Shown: piece by piece, positions 15,910-25,146 of the stretch | Layout: the number at the start of each line of letters is the position of its first letter | Position numbering within the stretch: the first letter of the stretch is position 1 | Source of the DNA: Calothrix sp. NIES-2098 | GTDB lineage: Bacteria; Cyanobacteriota; Cyanobacteriia; Cyanobacteriales; Nostocaceae | Assembly (NCBI GenBank): GCA_002368175.1 | Contig: AP018172.1 | Coordinates: 1,114,001-1,178,000 of the forward strand | Direction: 5' to 3' | DNA: 64,000 bases | Notes under the pieces: model-generated | Told to the model about the DNA's origin: nothing | What the model saw: only the letters and a program-made list of their open reading frames with translations | Databases searched by the model: none | Position numbers and translations under genes: made by a program

Positions 15910-17295
15910 ATGACAACTAACTTTTCTTGGACTAAACAGTGGTATCCAATAACTCCTCTCAGCTATCTGGAACCCTCTCATGCAACCCCGATAACTTTGC
16001 TTGGAAAAAAGCTAGTAATCTGGAAAGACAAACATCAAAAATGGGTAGCAATGGATGATACTTGTCCCCATAAATTAGCTCAGTTATCTTTAGGAACAAT
16101 TAATGAAAATAGACACCTAATGTGTCGTCATCATGGTTGGTGTTTTGATGGGTCGGGAAAATGTACAAATATTCCCATGTTGAGTGATGAAAATGCTTTA
16201 AAAACTGCTTGTAATAGCGAGCGATCGCAAGTAACAACATATCCTACTCAAGTGCTACAAGGATTACTGTGGATTTGGGCAGATAATAATCCTACTGCTT
16301 TTGAAGATAGTACTTCAAAGCAACCTGCATTGATGCCAGAATCTCAGCTTGATAGTTCGTTGAGCGATTGGTTTATGTCAGAAGTTCCTGTTGGTTATAC
16401 TGTCTCTTTTGAAAGTAGTTTTGATCCTTCTCATGCCCAATTTTTACATCGAGACATTGCTGGATTTTCTCCGGAAAGAGCTATCCCTATAGAACATTTT
16501 GAAGTATTGGGAGAAATATCTGCTGAAGATGGTTTTACTTTAAAGCATTCTGGTTACAATATCTTTAACAAAGATATGGATGCGACTCGTAAATTTACTC
16601 CACCCTGTTCTAATACAACAATTTACAAATATTCTAACGGGAAATCTACTTTAATTCAGTTATATTTTGTGCCTACAAAACCAGGTTATTGTAAACAAAT
16701 TGTTAAGTTTATCATTGATGTTCCTCCACAAAAACGTAATTTTTGGTTTGAGCTGCTTCCTAAGTATTTACAAACTGGATTACAACATTCATCTAGTTAT
16801 AAGTTGAGTAACCAAGATTTATCAATGATGCACTCCCAAGCTGTTAATGAAGCTCTGGGAAATAGAACTTGGCAAAAATCATATTTTATGCCTTCAGTAG
16901 CTGACGTTGGCATCGTGACTTTTCGGAAATGGTTAGATGAGTTTGCTGGTGGTAAACCTGCATGGCAAGGAATAGGAGAAGCACCTTTTCAAGAATTTAG
17001 CGATGAGCAACTATACGAGATCTGGCACAGACATACAAAGCATTGCCCTAGTTGTCGGCAATCTCTAGTTTTGTTAGATAAAGTCAAAAACTTTTGCCAA
17101 AATTTGACGGTAGGATTGACAATTTTATCTTTGTTACTAATTGGAATTCAGCTACCTATAAACATAGCTATTATCCCAGTTTTACTTGGTATATTAAGCT
17201 TAATTTGTTCCGATAAATTAGATTCAATTCGAGAACGCTTTCTTAGCAGTATTCCTAAAAAAGGTCTACCTGTGGTTGAATTATATAAAAATTAA
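15910..17295 (+). CDS. Rieske [2Fe-2S] oxygenase, pheophorbide a oxygenase/Tic55-like
   Basis: A 461-residue non-haem iron oxygenase. The Rieske motif uses C52-P-H54 and C72-R-H-H75; the mononuclear iron site is probably FDPSHAQFLH near residues 175-185. After the catalytic domain it has the motif HCPSC (CxxC), then two hydrophobic segments near the C-terminus. A C-terminal CxxC plus membrane anchor is characteristic of the chlorophyllide/pheophorbide-type family (PaO, Tic55, PTC52 relatives). It should therefore oxidise a tetrapyrrole or similar hydrophobic aromatic at a membrane. The neighbours give no substrate hint. Confidence 0.87.
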   Translation: MTTNFSWTKQWYPITPLSYLEPSHATPITLLGKKLVIWKDKHQKWVAMDDTCPHKLAQLSLGTINENRHLMCRHHGWCFDGSGKCTNIPMLSDENALKTACNSERSQVTTYPTQVLQGLLWIWADNNPTAFEDSTSKQPALMPESQLDSSLSDWFMSEVPVGYTVSFESSFDPSHAQFLHRDIAGFSPERAIPIEHFEVLGEISAEDGFTLKHSGYNIFNKDMDATRKFTPPCSNTTIYKYSNGKSTLIQLYFVPTKPGYCKQIVKFIIDVPPQKRNFWFELLPKYLQTGLQHSSSYKLSNQDLSMMHSQAVNEALGNRTWQKSYFMPSVADVGIVTFRKWLDEFAGGKPAWQGIGEAPFQEFSDEQLYEIWHRHTKHCPSCRQSLVLLDKVKNFCQNLTVGLTILSLLLIGIQLPINIAIIPVLLGILSLICSDKLDSIRERFLSSIPKKGLPVVELYKN

Positions 17296-17429
17296 CATCA
17301 AATGATATTTCTCGAAGTTAATTAATTTTTTACAAAACATTACAATATTTATAATATATTTAGATTTGTAACCCAGTTTTTGGGTGTCTATCTCTGTTGC
17401 GAATTGTATTCGCCTGAACAATCAAACCC

Positions 17430-18077
17430 ATGAGTCAAATCATCTGGATCGCAAGACACGCCAACCGCCTAGACTTTGTTAACCCCGATTGGTTTCTCAC
17501 TGCTGAACGTCGCTACGATCCACCTTTATCGGAGGATGGTTTCATTCAAGCAAAACAGCTAGCTAATCGCCTGAAGAAAGAGAAAATCAGTCATATCTTT
17601 GCTTCCCCATTCCTGCGAACAGTGCAAACGGCGAATGCAGTTGCAGAAGTACTAGATTTACCAATTAAATTAGAAACTGGTTTGAGCGAATGGCTAAATC
17701 CGGCTTGGATGACAGAAGAACCAGAAAGACTCTCAACTCTCACGCTAGCAGAATTATTTCCCAGAATCGATCTGAGCTATACTCCCCACATTGCTGCAAC
17801 ATATCCCGAAACACAAGAAAAAGTACGCGCCCGTTCTGGACAAACGGCTAGATGTTTAGCGACTGAATACTACCCAAAAAATATCCTGTTAGTAGGGCAT
17901 GGTGCTTCTGTACTAGGGGCAGCTATGGGATTAGTAGGGGAAATTGCCAAAATGGAAGTGAAGGCTTCTTTATGTTCTTTAGTCAAAGTAGTGCTGCAAG
18001 ACTCAGAATGGTTATTAGAACTTAAGGGAGATACTTCTCATCTAGTGGAGGTAGAGGAAATAATTCGATTTGTTTAA
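17430..18077 (+). CDS. Histidine phosphatase family protein (phosphoglycerate mutase-like)
   Basis: A 215-residue cytoplasmic protein. The catalytic RHG signature appears as IARHANRLD, with alanine in place of glycine; a second conserved arginine lies in SPFLRTVQTANAV and the second histidine in LLVGHGASVLGA. PLSEDGFIQAKQLA is the usual helix. The histidine phosphatases include phosphoglycerate mutases, SixA and sugar phosphatases; the relaxed RHG motif and short length suggest a phosphatase rather than a mutase. It precedes glucokinase on the same strand by 89 bp. Confidence 0.85.
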   Translation: MSQIIWIARHANRLDFVNPDWFLTAERRYDPPLSEDGFIQAKQLANRLKKEKISHIFASPFLRTVQTANAVAEVLDLPIKLETGLSEWLNPAWMTEEPERLSTLTLAELFPRIDLSYTPHIAATYPETQEKVRARSGQTARCLATEYYPKNILLVGHGASVLGAAMGLVGEIAKMEVKASLCSLVKVVLQDSEWLLELKGDTSHLVEVEEIIRFV

Positions 18078-18166
18078 ATCCTAGATAGAGATTTTGAATC
18101 CTGGCTTCCGCTAATCTATATACATTGCCATGTACTGAGAAAGTCACTCTATTACTGATAAGTTTT

Positions 18167-19219
18167 ATGACATTATTACTAGCAGGAGACATCGGCGGTA
18201 CGAAAACCATTCTGCGGTTAGCTGAAACCACTGACTCACCAGGATTTCATGAAACCTCAGACGCACATCTGTTACGCAATATTTATGAGGAGAGTTTTCA
18301 CAGTCAAGACTTTCCCGATTTAGTGCCGATAGTTCAGCAGTTTCTCGCCAAAGCTAAGTCAGCAACACCACAAAAAGCCTGCTTTGCGATCGCAGGCCCA
18401 GTAGTGAACAATACTGCCAAGCTGACCAACTTAGCTTGGTATTTAGATAGCGAACGTTTGCAACAAGATTTGGGGATTGCTTCTGTTTCTCTAATCAACG
18501 ACTTTACTGCCGTTGGCTACGGCATTTTCGGCTTAAACAACAAAAATTTGCTGACTTTACAAGCTGGAAAACCTAGACCAGAAGCACCCATTGCGGTTAT
18601 TGGTGCGGGTACTGGTTTAGGACAAGGTTTTTTAATCAAGCAAGCAGAACACTACAAAGTATTTCCTTCCGAAGGTGGACACGCCGACTTTGCGCCGCGT
18701 ACCGAGTTAGAATTTCGGCTGATGAAATACCTGATGGATAAACATGATATCCAGCGTGTTTCTGTAGAACGAGTAGTTTCTGGGATGGGAATTGTATCTA
18801 TTTACCAATTCTTGCGCGATCAAAAAATTGCCGTCGAATCACCAGATATTGCCCACATCGTCAGAATTTGGGAACAAGAGGCAGGAAAACCAGAAAAAAG
18901 TGTCGATCCAGGTGCAATGATTGGTACGGCTGCACTACAAGGACGCGATCGCCTCTGCGAACAAACCATGCACCTGTTTGTAGAACTTTATGGTGCAGAA
19001 GCTGGCAATCTTGCCATCAAACTTCTACCTTACGGTGGATTATATATAGCTGGTGGTATTGCTCCTAAAATACTGCCTTTAATGCAAGAGGGTCGCTTTT
19101 TATTCAACTTCACCCAAAAAGGTAGGATGCGTTCCCTCCTCGAAGAAATACCGGTGTATATTATTCTCAATCAACAAGTAGGGCTAATTGGTGCTGCTTT
19201 GTATGCTGCTAGGTTATAA
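18167..19219 (+). CDS. glk: Glucokinase
   Basis: ATP-dependent kinase phosphorylating glucose to glucose-6-phosphate, 350 residues from the chosen ATG. The phosphate-binding motif LLAGDIGGTKT starts right at the N-terminus, followed by FAIAGPVVNN, LINDFTAVGYGI and GTGLGQGFLI, then GGLYIAGGIAPKI. It is the bacterial Glk type, not ROK. A TTG at 18125 would add 14 residues ahead of the nucleotide-binding strand and is less likely. In cyanobacteria it supports growth on external glucose. Confidence 0.93.
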   Translation: MTLLLAGDIGGTKTILRLAETTDSPGFHETSDAHLLRNIYEESFHSQDFPDLVPIVQQFLAKAKSATPQKACFAIAGPVVNNTAKLTNLAWYLDSERLQQDLGIASVSLINDFTAVGYGIFGLNNKNLLTLQAGKPRPEAPIAVIGAGTGLGQGFLIKQAEHYKVFPSEGGHADFAPRTELEFRLMKYLMDKHDIQRVSVERVVSGMGIVSIYQFLRDQKIAVESPDIAHIVRIWEQEAGKPEKSVDPGAMIGTAALQGRDRLCEQTMHLFVELYGAEAGNLAIKLLPYGGLYIAGGIAPKILPLMQEGRFLFNFTQKGRMRSLLEEIPVYIILNQQVGLIGAALYAARL

Positions 19220-19379
19220 CAGCTAGTACCGCTTTGCGGAAATTAAAATTGACTCGTTCAAAATTCAACATTCAAAAAGCTTATCTAGTAAGCTTTGCGT
19301 ATGTTTTGAATCGAATATTTATTTCCGCTGTGCTGTACTAGCAGCATCGGTGATATCAGCACCATTAAAAGCAAAATCT

Positions 19380-19982
19380 ATGACAATCAAAGTTTTATTG
19401 TCCCTACTTACTGCCACACTTGTATGCAGCGGATCTTTACTGGTTGAGGCACGTCAACCCAAACCAAAGGTAACTCCAGCTAAACCAAAGGTGACTCAAC
19501 CAGTACAGCCACAATGGAAGTTGTTCACTGGCCCTGATGGACGCTTTAGCGTTTTGATGCCAGGAATGCCCAAAAGAGATAGCCAGGCTCAAAAAACCTA
19601 TATGGGGGAAATCAATTTAGAACTATTTATAGCTCAACCGCCAAAACAGGAAGTTGCTTATGTAGTTGCTTACAATGACTTTCCCTACAGTTACGGTAAG
19701 ATGGCAAACCCGCAAACAGTACTTAATAATGCTAGGGATATAGCTTTAAAGACTACGAAAAGCAATTTAATTAGACAGCGAGATATTCGCAGTACCAATG
19801 GTCATCCTGGCAAAGAAATTGAGTACGTCAACGCTGGTGGCAAATTCACTAAAAGTAGGATGTATTTTGCTCAAGGGCGCTTGTATCAAGTTATGGCTAT
19901 CACTACAAAAAAACAGCGTTACACTTTAGCTAAAACCATCAATGGTTATTTAAATTCTTTCCATGTGGTTTTAAAAGCTTGA
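19380..19982 (+). CDS. Secreted hypothetical protein
   Basis: A 200-residue exported protein. The signal peptide (MTIKVLLSLLTATLVCSGSL) is followed by a Pro/Lys-rich linker with two PKPKVT-like repeats and a single domain starting WKLFTGPDGRFSVLMPGMPK, a pattern seen in several cyanobacterial exported proteins of unknown role. A GTG at 19350 would add ten residues before the signal peptide, so the ATG at 19380 is preferred. A strong terminator follows. Confidence 0.8.
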   Translation: MTIKVLLSLLTATLVCSGSLLVEARQPKPKVTPAKPKVTQPVQPQWKLFTGPDGRFSVLMPGMPKRDSQAQKTYMGEINLELFIAQPPKQEVAYVVAYNDFPYSYGKMANPQTVLNNARDIALKTTKSNLIRQRDIRSTNGHPGKEIEYVNAGGKFTKSRMYFAQGRLYQVMAITTKKQRYTLAKTINGYLNSFHVVLKA

Positions 19983-20006
19983 GGATTATAAACATACTTG
20001 ATATAT

Positions 20007-20048
20007 AAATTCGTAGTCAGCAAGTTTATCCTGGCTACGAATTTTTTT
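20007..20048 (+). terminator. Rho-independent terminator
   Basis: AAATTCGTAGTCAG pairs with CTGGCTACGAATTT (14 bp with one G-T pair) around a 10-nt loop and runs into seven T residues. It lies 25 bp after the secreted protein gene. Confidence 0.85.
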
Positions 20049-20208
20049 ACCCCGACTCTGAAAGTATATGAAAATATTTGCTTTATTCAACACAGTATAT
20101 AAAATGTCTAAAATATATCGCTCTTCCACAATTTAAAGGCGAATTCTGCTGTTGAATAAAATGATGAATACTTAAAAGAGTATATTGTTGGGTTGACTTA
20201 CAAAATTT

Positions 20209-20751
20209 ATGCCAGAAATCAATTCACTACCAAATATCCACATAACTGAATCCTTTGTTACTCATCCGGAAATACTCTTTGCTATTCTGCGGGATAAGGT
20301 TGAGTGGGATGAGCGTTTGCGAGCGCGAAAGACGGCTAGCTTTGGCGTTTCTTATGACTACTCAGGTATGATATATCCCCAGGTTGAAATGCTTGCTGAA
20401 CTTATCCCGATCTGTCAGCGGATTTACGAAAAGCTTAATTTCTACCCGAACAATTGTCTCCTCAATTATTACCCGGACGGGTTATCATCAATGGGTTTCC
20501 ACTCAGACTCAAGTGAAGAGTTGAGCGAAGGAACTGGAGTGGCGATTGTATCCTTAGGCGCTGAACGCACGATCGTTTTTCGCAGCAAATTAGATAGCTC
20601 AATTAAGTTTTCATTTAATCTGAAAAATGGCGCTCTGTTGTATATGCCAAAGCATATTCAGTCAGAGTGGTTACACGCAATACCAAAAGCACCTGGGGTT
20701 GGAGAACGAATCAGCCTGACGTTTCGATCGATTGTCAAATCTCATACCTAA
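20209..20751 (+). CDS. AlkB-like 2-oxoglutarate/Fe(II) dioxygenase
   Basis: A 180-residue oxygenase of the AlkB superfamily, which removes alkyl groups from nucleic-acid bases (or from protein/RNA in some members). The iron ligands are visible as H-x-D in MGFHSDSSEE and the distal histidine in SEWLHAIPKAP; the 2-oxoglutarate arginine is in GERISLTFRSI. NNCLLNYYPDG is the typical substrate-lid strand. No Ada or AlkA partner is adjacent, so a repair role is plausible but unproven. Confidence 0.88.
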   Translation: MPEINSLPNIHITESFVTHPEILFAILRDKVEWDERLRARKTASFGVSYDYSGMIYPQVEMLAELIPICQRIYEKLNFYPNNCLLNYYPDGLSSMGFHSDSSEELSEGTGVAIVSLGAERTIVFRSKLDSSIKFSFNLKNGALLYMPKHIQSEWLHAIPKAPGVGERISLTFRSIVKSHT

Positions 20752-20765
20752 ATTTAATTTTAGAG

Positions 20766-20933
20766 TTAAAATACTTTCTGAGACTGTATTCTCATATAAC
20801 TATTGCTTTCCATAGTGCTTTTAATCTGTAAACCATAATTAGCTGTTGCTACTAAGTAAAAAATAATTTGCATCAACACTAAAAAATATTGCATTTTTTT
20901 GTTCCAATCTTCCGGCGAATTGTTATTTTTCAT
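20766..20933 (-). CDS. Small putative membrane protein
   Basis: A 55-residue frame from the ATG at 20933, with one strong hydrophobic segment (MQYFLVLMQIIFYLVATANY) between charged ends. A longer version from 21035 has a second hydrophobic stretch but an unlikely start. It follows the XRE-FCD regulator on the same strand, so the two may be co-transcribed. No clear ribosome site; low certainty. Confidence 0.35.
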   Translation of the reverse strand: MKNNNSPEDWNKKMQYFLVLMQIIFYLVATANYGLQIKSTMESNSYMRIQSQKVF

Positions 20934-21052
20934 GATAAGTCTTGATAAGATTGACTTTTTTGATTCTAAACAGTCACATCTTGAAAGTAATAATATGAGA
21001 AGACAATCCGCGCAAATCTTATAGATGTAGTGCAATCACTCGATATAACTTA

Positions 21053-21727
21053 TCAATCATTTTCTAGCATATTGATAATTCTTGTAACATCGTTGAGAGA
21101 GTTAACTAAGTGTAAGTGAATAGCTTGGTTTAGCTTGTCTTGATTTTGCTCAAGAATCGCTTGAAACATATTCAAATGAATTGTATGTTGTCCAAGTGAT
21201 ATATTAAAATTGAGTTGCGGAATCCAACTTTTGAAGAATTCTATATAATCTTGTCTATATCGCCCAACTAAATTTCTTGTTAGTTCGTCAGGATGAGCAT
21301 TCATTATCCGCGTGTGCAGATATTCATCCAAGAGCAGCATTAATACACCATCTTGTTGTTTTGACGCCATTTCATAAAGACGGAAAACCTCTTTAAAACT
21401 ATTTAATTCTTGCTGTTTTAATCCATTCAAGAAATGTTTTCCTGCTTCCTTCTCATGTTGAAATCTGATTTTTAGTCGATGTGGAAATTGTTCAATAGAA
21501 TATTGCGGAAAGTATTCAAGTATAGGATTATCTAAACTTTTAGCAAAGCTTTTTCGATATGCTTGGTTAGGAGCAACATTTCCAGTTTCAATGTCTACTA
21601 TAGTTCTTCTAGAAACGTGAGACTCCTGTGCTAGCTTCTCTTGTGAGTAATTTTTGAGATTTCGTGCATTTTTTAAGATGCGTCCATAGGCTTTCTTTGT
21701 TAACCTATCATTTGGTAAACCATCCAT
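21053..21727 (-). CDS. XRE helix-turn-helix regulator fused to an FCD-like effector domain
   Basis: A 224-residue regulator. Residues about 12-65 are a Cro/CI-type helix-turn-helix (YSQEKLAQESHVSRRTIVDI). Residues about 85-220 are all helical and look like the FCD domain usually found behind GntR winged helices. The metal/ligand positions are visible as D-x3-H in LLLDEYLHTRI, then histidines in LGQHTIHLNMF and AIHLHLVNSL. The ending LNQAIHLHLVN matches the FCD pattern A-x2-AM-x2-HL. The ligand is unknown; FCD domains commonly bind small organic acids through a metal. A small membrane protein follows on the same strand. Confidence 0.8.
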   Translation of the reverse strand: MDGLPNDRLTKKAYGRILKNARNLKNYSQEKLAQESHVSRRTIVDIETGNVAPNQAYRKSFAKSLDNPILEYFPQYSIEQFPHRLKIRFQHEKEAGKHFLNGLKQQELNSFKEVFRLYEMASKQQDGVLMLLLDEYLHTRIMNAHPDELTRNLVGRYRQDYIEFFKSWIPQLNFNISLGQHTIHLNMFQAILEQNQDKLNQAIHLHLVNSLNDVTRIINMLEND

Positions 21728-21990
21728 AGCTATTCTCGCTCGGTTACAAGGCTAATTTTTATTTAATTTATCAAAAGCGAAAAGCTACACTGGCGAAATG
21801 AGCAGTTATTCTGCGCAATCAGAGGTTGAGACTCCACATGGTAAGTGATACATCATTACTGTTTGATGATGTCCTGAGATTGTGAGTTGAAAAGACCCAA
21901 GAATTTGCAACTATTTGAAGTATACGCCTCACTGTTTATAGTCTTTATTGTTTAGCGATCGCTCTTTTCTCAAAAACGCTAAAATTCATC

Positions 21991-23457
21991 TCAACGAACG
22001 GCTTTCAAGGCTTCGTAAAGTAGTTTATATCGCTCAAACCCTGCTTCATATACAGGATTTACTTGCGGCTGTACCACCTTGCTATCCTGTGGCAAAATCT
22101 TGAATGCAGCTTCTAAATTGGGGTAAGCACCAACTCCTACCATTGCTAAAATTGCTGCTCCGTAAGCGGCTCCTTCTTCGGCTTTGGGTGCAATCAGTTC
22201 TGTTTGCAAGATATCTGCCAGAATTTGTAACCAAATTGTAGATTTTGCGCCTCCGCCTGTGGCTAAGAGTTGATGCACTGGAGCGATCGCACTAATTACT
22301 TCCAAGGCTTCCCGCAAGCTAAATGCAACGCCTTCCAGTACAGCACGAGTTATATCTGCTTGGGTATGAGCTAATGACAGATTGACTAAAGCACCACGCG
22401 TATCTGGATCGAGGTGGGGGCTGCGTTCGCCTGCGAGGTGGGGGAGAAAGAGAACGCCACGCGCACCAGGAAGCGATCGCTCTGCCATATCCATCAACGC
22501 GGTGTAGGATATCTGCGATGTCAAGGTATCTCGATACCACCGCAGAGATCCGCCTGCTGCTAGCGTCACTCCCAAAAGATGATAGCCACCATCGACATGA
22601 CAGAATAAATGCACTCGTCCTTGGGGATCGGGAATTGGGCGATCGCATGGTGCAAAAATCACTCCCGATGTGCCAATACTTAAACTACCCCGGTTGAGAT
22701 TGCTGGAGGAAATACCCAAACCAATTGCTGCTGCTGCATTATCGCCACCGCCTGCAATTACTGGTAATCCGACGGGTAGCTCGACACGGGTAGCAATTCC
22801 TGATTTCAACCGTCCGGCGATCGCAGTAGATTCGACTACTGGGGGAAACAATGCGGGATTAAGATTCAGAGCATTCAGAATATCTGTATCCCAGTGTCGA
22901 TTCGCTAAGTTCAAACAGCCGATACCAGACGCATCAGACGGTTCTGTGAATAATTCGCCAGTTAGTACATACCCTAAATAATCTTTTGGTAAAAGAATTT
23001 GCCATAACTGAGCATAAGCATCTGGTTCTTCAGTCCGCAACCAGACAAGCTTCGGCAGTTGAAATCCAGTAATTGCGGGATTCCCAGTACGCTGAATCAA
23101 CTCCTGGCGAGGAATAGCGGCTTCAATTTCCGCAACAGCTTTACCTGTACGTTGATCGTTCCATAAAATTGCCGATCTAATTGCTTTGCCCTCAGCATCA
23201 AGAGGAACCATACCATGCATTTGTCCAGATAAACCGAGAGCTATGGCTTGGTATCCATCTAGCTGTTGAGCCACATCAGAAAGTGCAGCTAAACTTGCTT
23301 CCACCCAATCCGATGAATTCTGTTCCGTCCAACCAGGATGAGGAGTTAACAAGGGATAGCTTCTCGTAGTCTGAGCGATTATTTGCCCTTGCAGGTCAAC
23401 CGCGATCGCTCTTACTCCTCCTGTACCCAAATCTAAGCCAACTACGACATTACTCAT
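21991..23457 (-). CDS. xylB: Xylulokinase
   Basis: FGGY-family kinase of 488 residues phosphorylating D-xylulose to xylulose-5-phosphate. It starts with VVVGLDLGTGGVRAIAVDL, has ALGLSGQMHGMV (the xylulokinase QMHG signature), ILWNDQRTG, and the FGGY C-terminal pattern LLATGGGAKSTIWLQILADI. Product enters the pentose-phosphate/Calvin pathway. It is not in an operon with the polyol genes, but D-xylulose is the product of D-arabinitol or xylitol oxidation, so it may complete that route (inference). Start ATG at 23457. Confidence 0.93.
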   Translation of the reverse strand: MSNVVVGLDLGTGGVRAIAVDLQGQIIAQTTRSYPLLTPHPGWTEQNSSDWVEASLAALSDVAQQLDGYQAIALGLSGQMHGMVPLDAEGKAIRSAILWNDQRTGKAVAEIEAAIPRQELIQRTGNPAITGFQLPKLVWLRTEEPDAYAQLWQILLPKDYLGYVLTGELFTEPSDASGIGCLNLANRHWDTDILNALNLNPALFPPVVESTAIAGRLKSGIATRVELPVGLPVIAGGGDNAAAAIGLGISSSNLNRGSLSIGTSGVIFAPCDRPIPDPQGRVHLFCHVDGGYHLLGVTLAAGGSLRWYRDTLTSQISYTALMDMAERSLPGARGVLFLPHLAGERSPHLDPDTRGALVNLSLAHTQADITRAVLEGVAFSLREALEVISAIAPVHQLLATGGGAKSTIWLQILADILQTELIAPKAEEGAAYGAAILAMVGVGAYPNLEAAFKILPQDSKVVQPQVNPVYEAGFERYKLLYEALKAVR

Positions 23458-23496
23458 GTCATTTGCTTTTCATGGAATATATTCTTAAATTACCAA

Positions 23497-23517
23497 GGGC
23501 ACAACATTGTTGTGCCC
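23497..23517 (-). terminator. Hairpin between the porin gene and xylB
   Basis: GGGCACAAC-ATT-GTTGTGCCC is a perfect 9-bp stem with a 3-nt loop, 29 bp beyond the stop of the leftward porin gene. There is no strong T-run. It may terminate the porin transcript, or be one of the small palindromic repeats common in such genomes. Confidence 0.5.
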
Positions 23518-23545
23518 CTACTGAGGTGTAATTATTGGAAATTAA

Positions 23546-24856
23546 CTAAAACTGCCAGTTTAGTTGTAAACCAATAACATCCACTTCGCTGGCAAATTTC
23601 CCTGTTAGTGTACCTGCTGTAGTACTTGATTGGTTAATCGAGCTATCGTCAGAGAACACATGAGTATAGCCAATGTCTACGTTGAAAGATTTGGAAGGCT
23701 TATAGGTAGCACCGAATCCAACGATTGTGCGATCGCCTCCAGGTAGTCGCGGAGTATTATATTCCTCGCTAATCGGACTAGGATCGTAAGTCACACCAGT
23801 TCGCAGAGTTAGGCGATCGTTGAGTGCATAGTTTAAGCCAACGCCTACACGGTAGGTATCGTTCCAGTTCTCTGGTTGTACGCTATCGGCTTGAGCGGGG
23901 TTATCAAACTTAACACGCAATTCTCGGAAGCGGCTCCACTGTGTCCAAGTAACATCGCCCACAACTGATACACGGGGACTAAGTTCTTGGTAAACAGCAA
24001 GGGACAATGTATCGGGTAGGTTCACAATAGCGCTGGCTCCTGTGTCTGTGAACTGTCCCCTAGCTGTGAGGATTCTTAAATTGTCTGGTACGGTGAAATC
24101 TGCATTACCCCGAATTTTTTGCGTAATCGGAGAACGATAACTTAAACCAATGCGCGTGCTTTTACTTGGTTCATACATTACCCCCAAGTTATAGCCCACA
24201 CTCCAGTCGGAACCAGTAACTTTCACAAAGCCGTCTGCTTGTTGGGGTAAGGTAGGTAAACCAACACTCCGCCCGACTAAACCAAAATCGATCGCATTTG
24301 AAAGTGTGGCTTCAGCATACTGAATATTCAGACCTGCGCCTACAGAAAAGTTATCGCTCACCTTGGCGGCAATCGTGGGATTAATGTTATAGGTGGTAAA
24401 TTTAGATTCAACTGCTTGGTAACGCCCAACCCAGTTATTGTCATATTTAGTAATTAGCCCAAACGGAACGTTAATTCCCAGCCCTAGCTTGACCCGATCC
24501 GACAGACTCCAAGCAGCATAAAGATTTGGTACTACAACATCCACACCAGCATCGCCACTATTACCACCTGTTAATGGCACACCTGTAACTACGCGAGAAC
24601 CTTGGTTTTGAAACTGGATTGTTGGGAAAATCACAAAGGTAGACCCAACTACAGAATTGCCTTCTAAGCGAGTTAATCCAGCAGGATTAGAGAAAATAGT
24701 ACTAGCATCCTCAGCGCTAGCTGCACTACCAGCAAAGCCATTTCCGAGATTTTTAACACTCTGTTCGTTGAGGGCAAATCCGCCTGCTAATGCAGAGTTT
24801 GCTGTAAGTACCACAAAGATTGGTACTAGCAATAAGTTCACTTGTAACTGTTTCAT
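23546..24856 (-). CDS. FadL/OmpP1/TodX-family outer-membrane transporter
   Basis: A 436-residue outer-membrane beta-barrel for uptake of long-chain fatty acids or other hydrophobic compounds. The signal peptide ends ANSALA, followed directly by the FadL plug motif GGFALNEQSVKNLGNGFAG and DASTIFSNPAGLTRL. The C-terminal part is rich in alternating strands and ends in the aromatic QLNWQF typical of barrel insertion. This family is uncommon in cyanobacteria. A divergent P450 gene begins 290 bp away, which suggests handling of hydrophobic substrates. Confidence 0.9.
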   Translation of the reverse strand: MKQLQVNLLLVPIFVVLTANSALAGGFALNEQSVKNLGNGFAGSAASAEDASTIFSNPAGLTRLEGNSVVGSTFVIFPTIQFQNQGSRVVTGVPLTGGNSGDAGVDVVVPNLYAAWSLSDRVKLGLGINVPFGLITKYDNNWVGRYQAVESKFTTYNINPTIAAKVSDNFSVGAGLNIQYAEATLSNAIDFGLVGRSVGLPTLPQQADGFVKVTGSDWSVGYNLGVMYEPSKSTRIGLSYRSPITQKIRGNADFTVPDNLRILTARGQFTDTGASAIVNLPDTLSLAVYQELSPRVSVVGDVTWTQWSRFRELRVKFDNPAQADSVQPENWNDTYRVGVGLNYALNDRLTLRTGVTYDPSPISEEYNTPRLPGGDRTIVGFGATYKPSKSFNVDIGYTHVFSDDSSINQSSTTAGTLTGKFASEVDVIGLQLNWQF

Positions 24857-25146
24857 ATTGATGTTTTTAGAATTTAAACTGTTTTAAATTGGCGATCGCT
24901 TTTTAGCTCTCAAAGCAAAGCGATCGCTGATTAGATTGATTATTGAGCAATGGGATAAATTTACAGTCATTTTTTTACAACTTGTTGTGTGTAGCTATTG
25001 CTGTGTTAGCTTTACTCGCTCTAGGAAAACAGTGCCAATAGAGTAGGCAATGCGATCGCTGTGAATAAATCTTTCTTTTTGATGAGGAATTTCATTGCGC
25101 AGAAAATTAACCTTCAAAAAGGCAATCAGCGTGGAGAATTTCTGCA

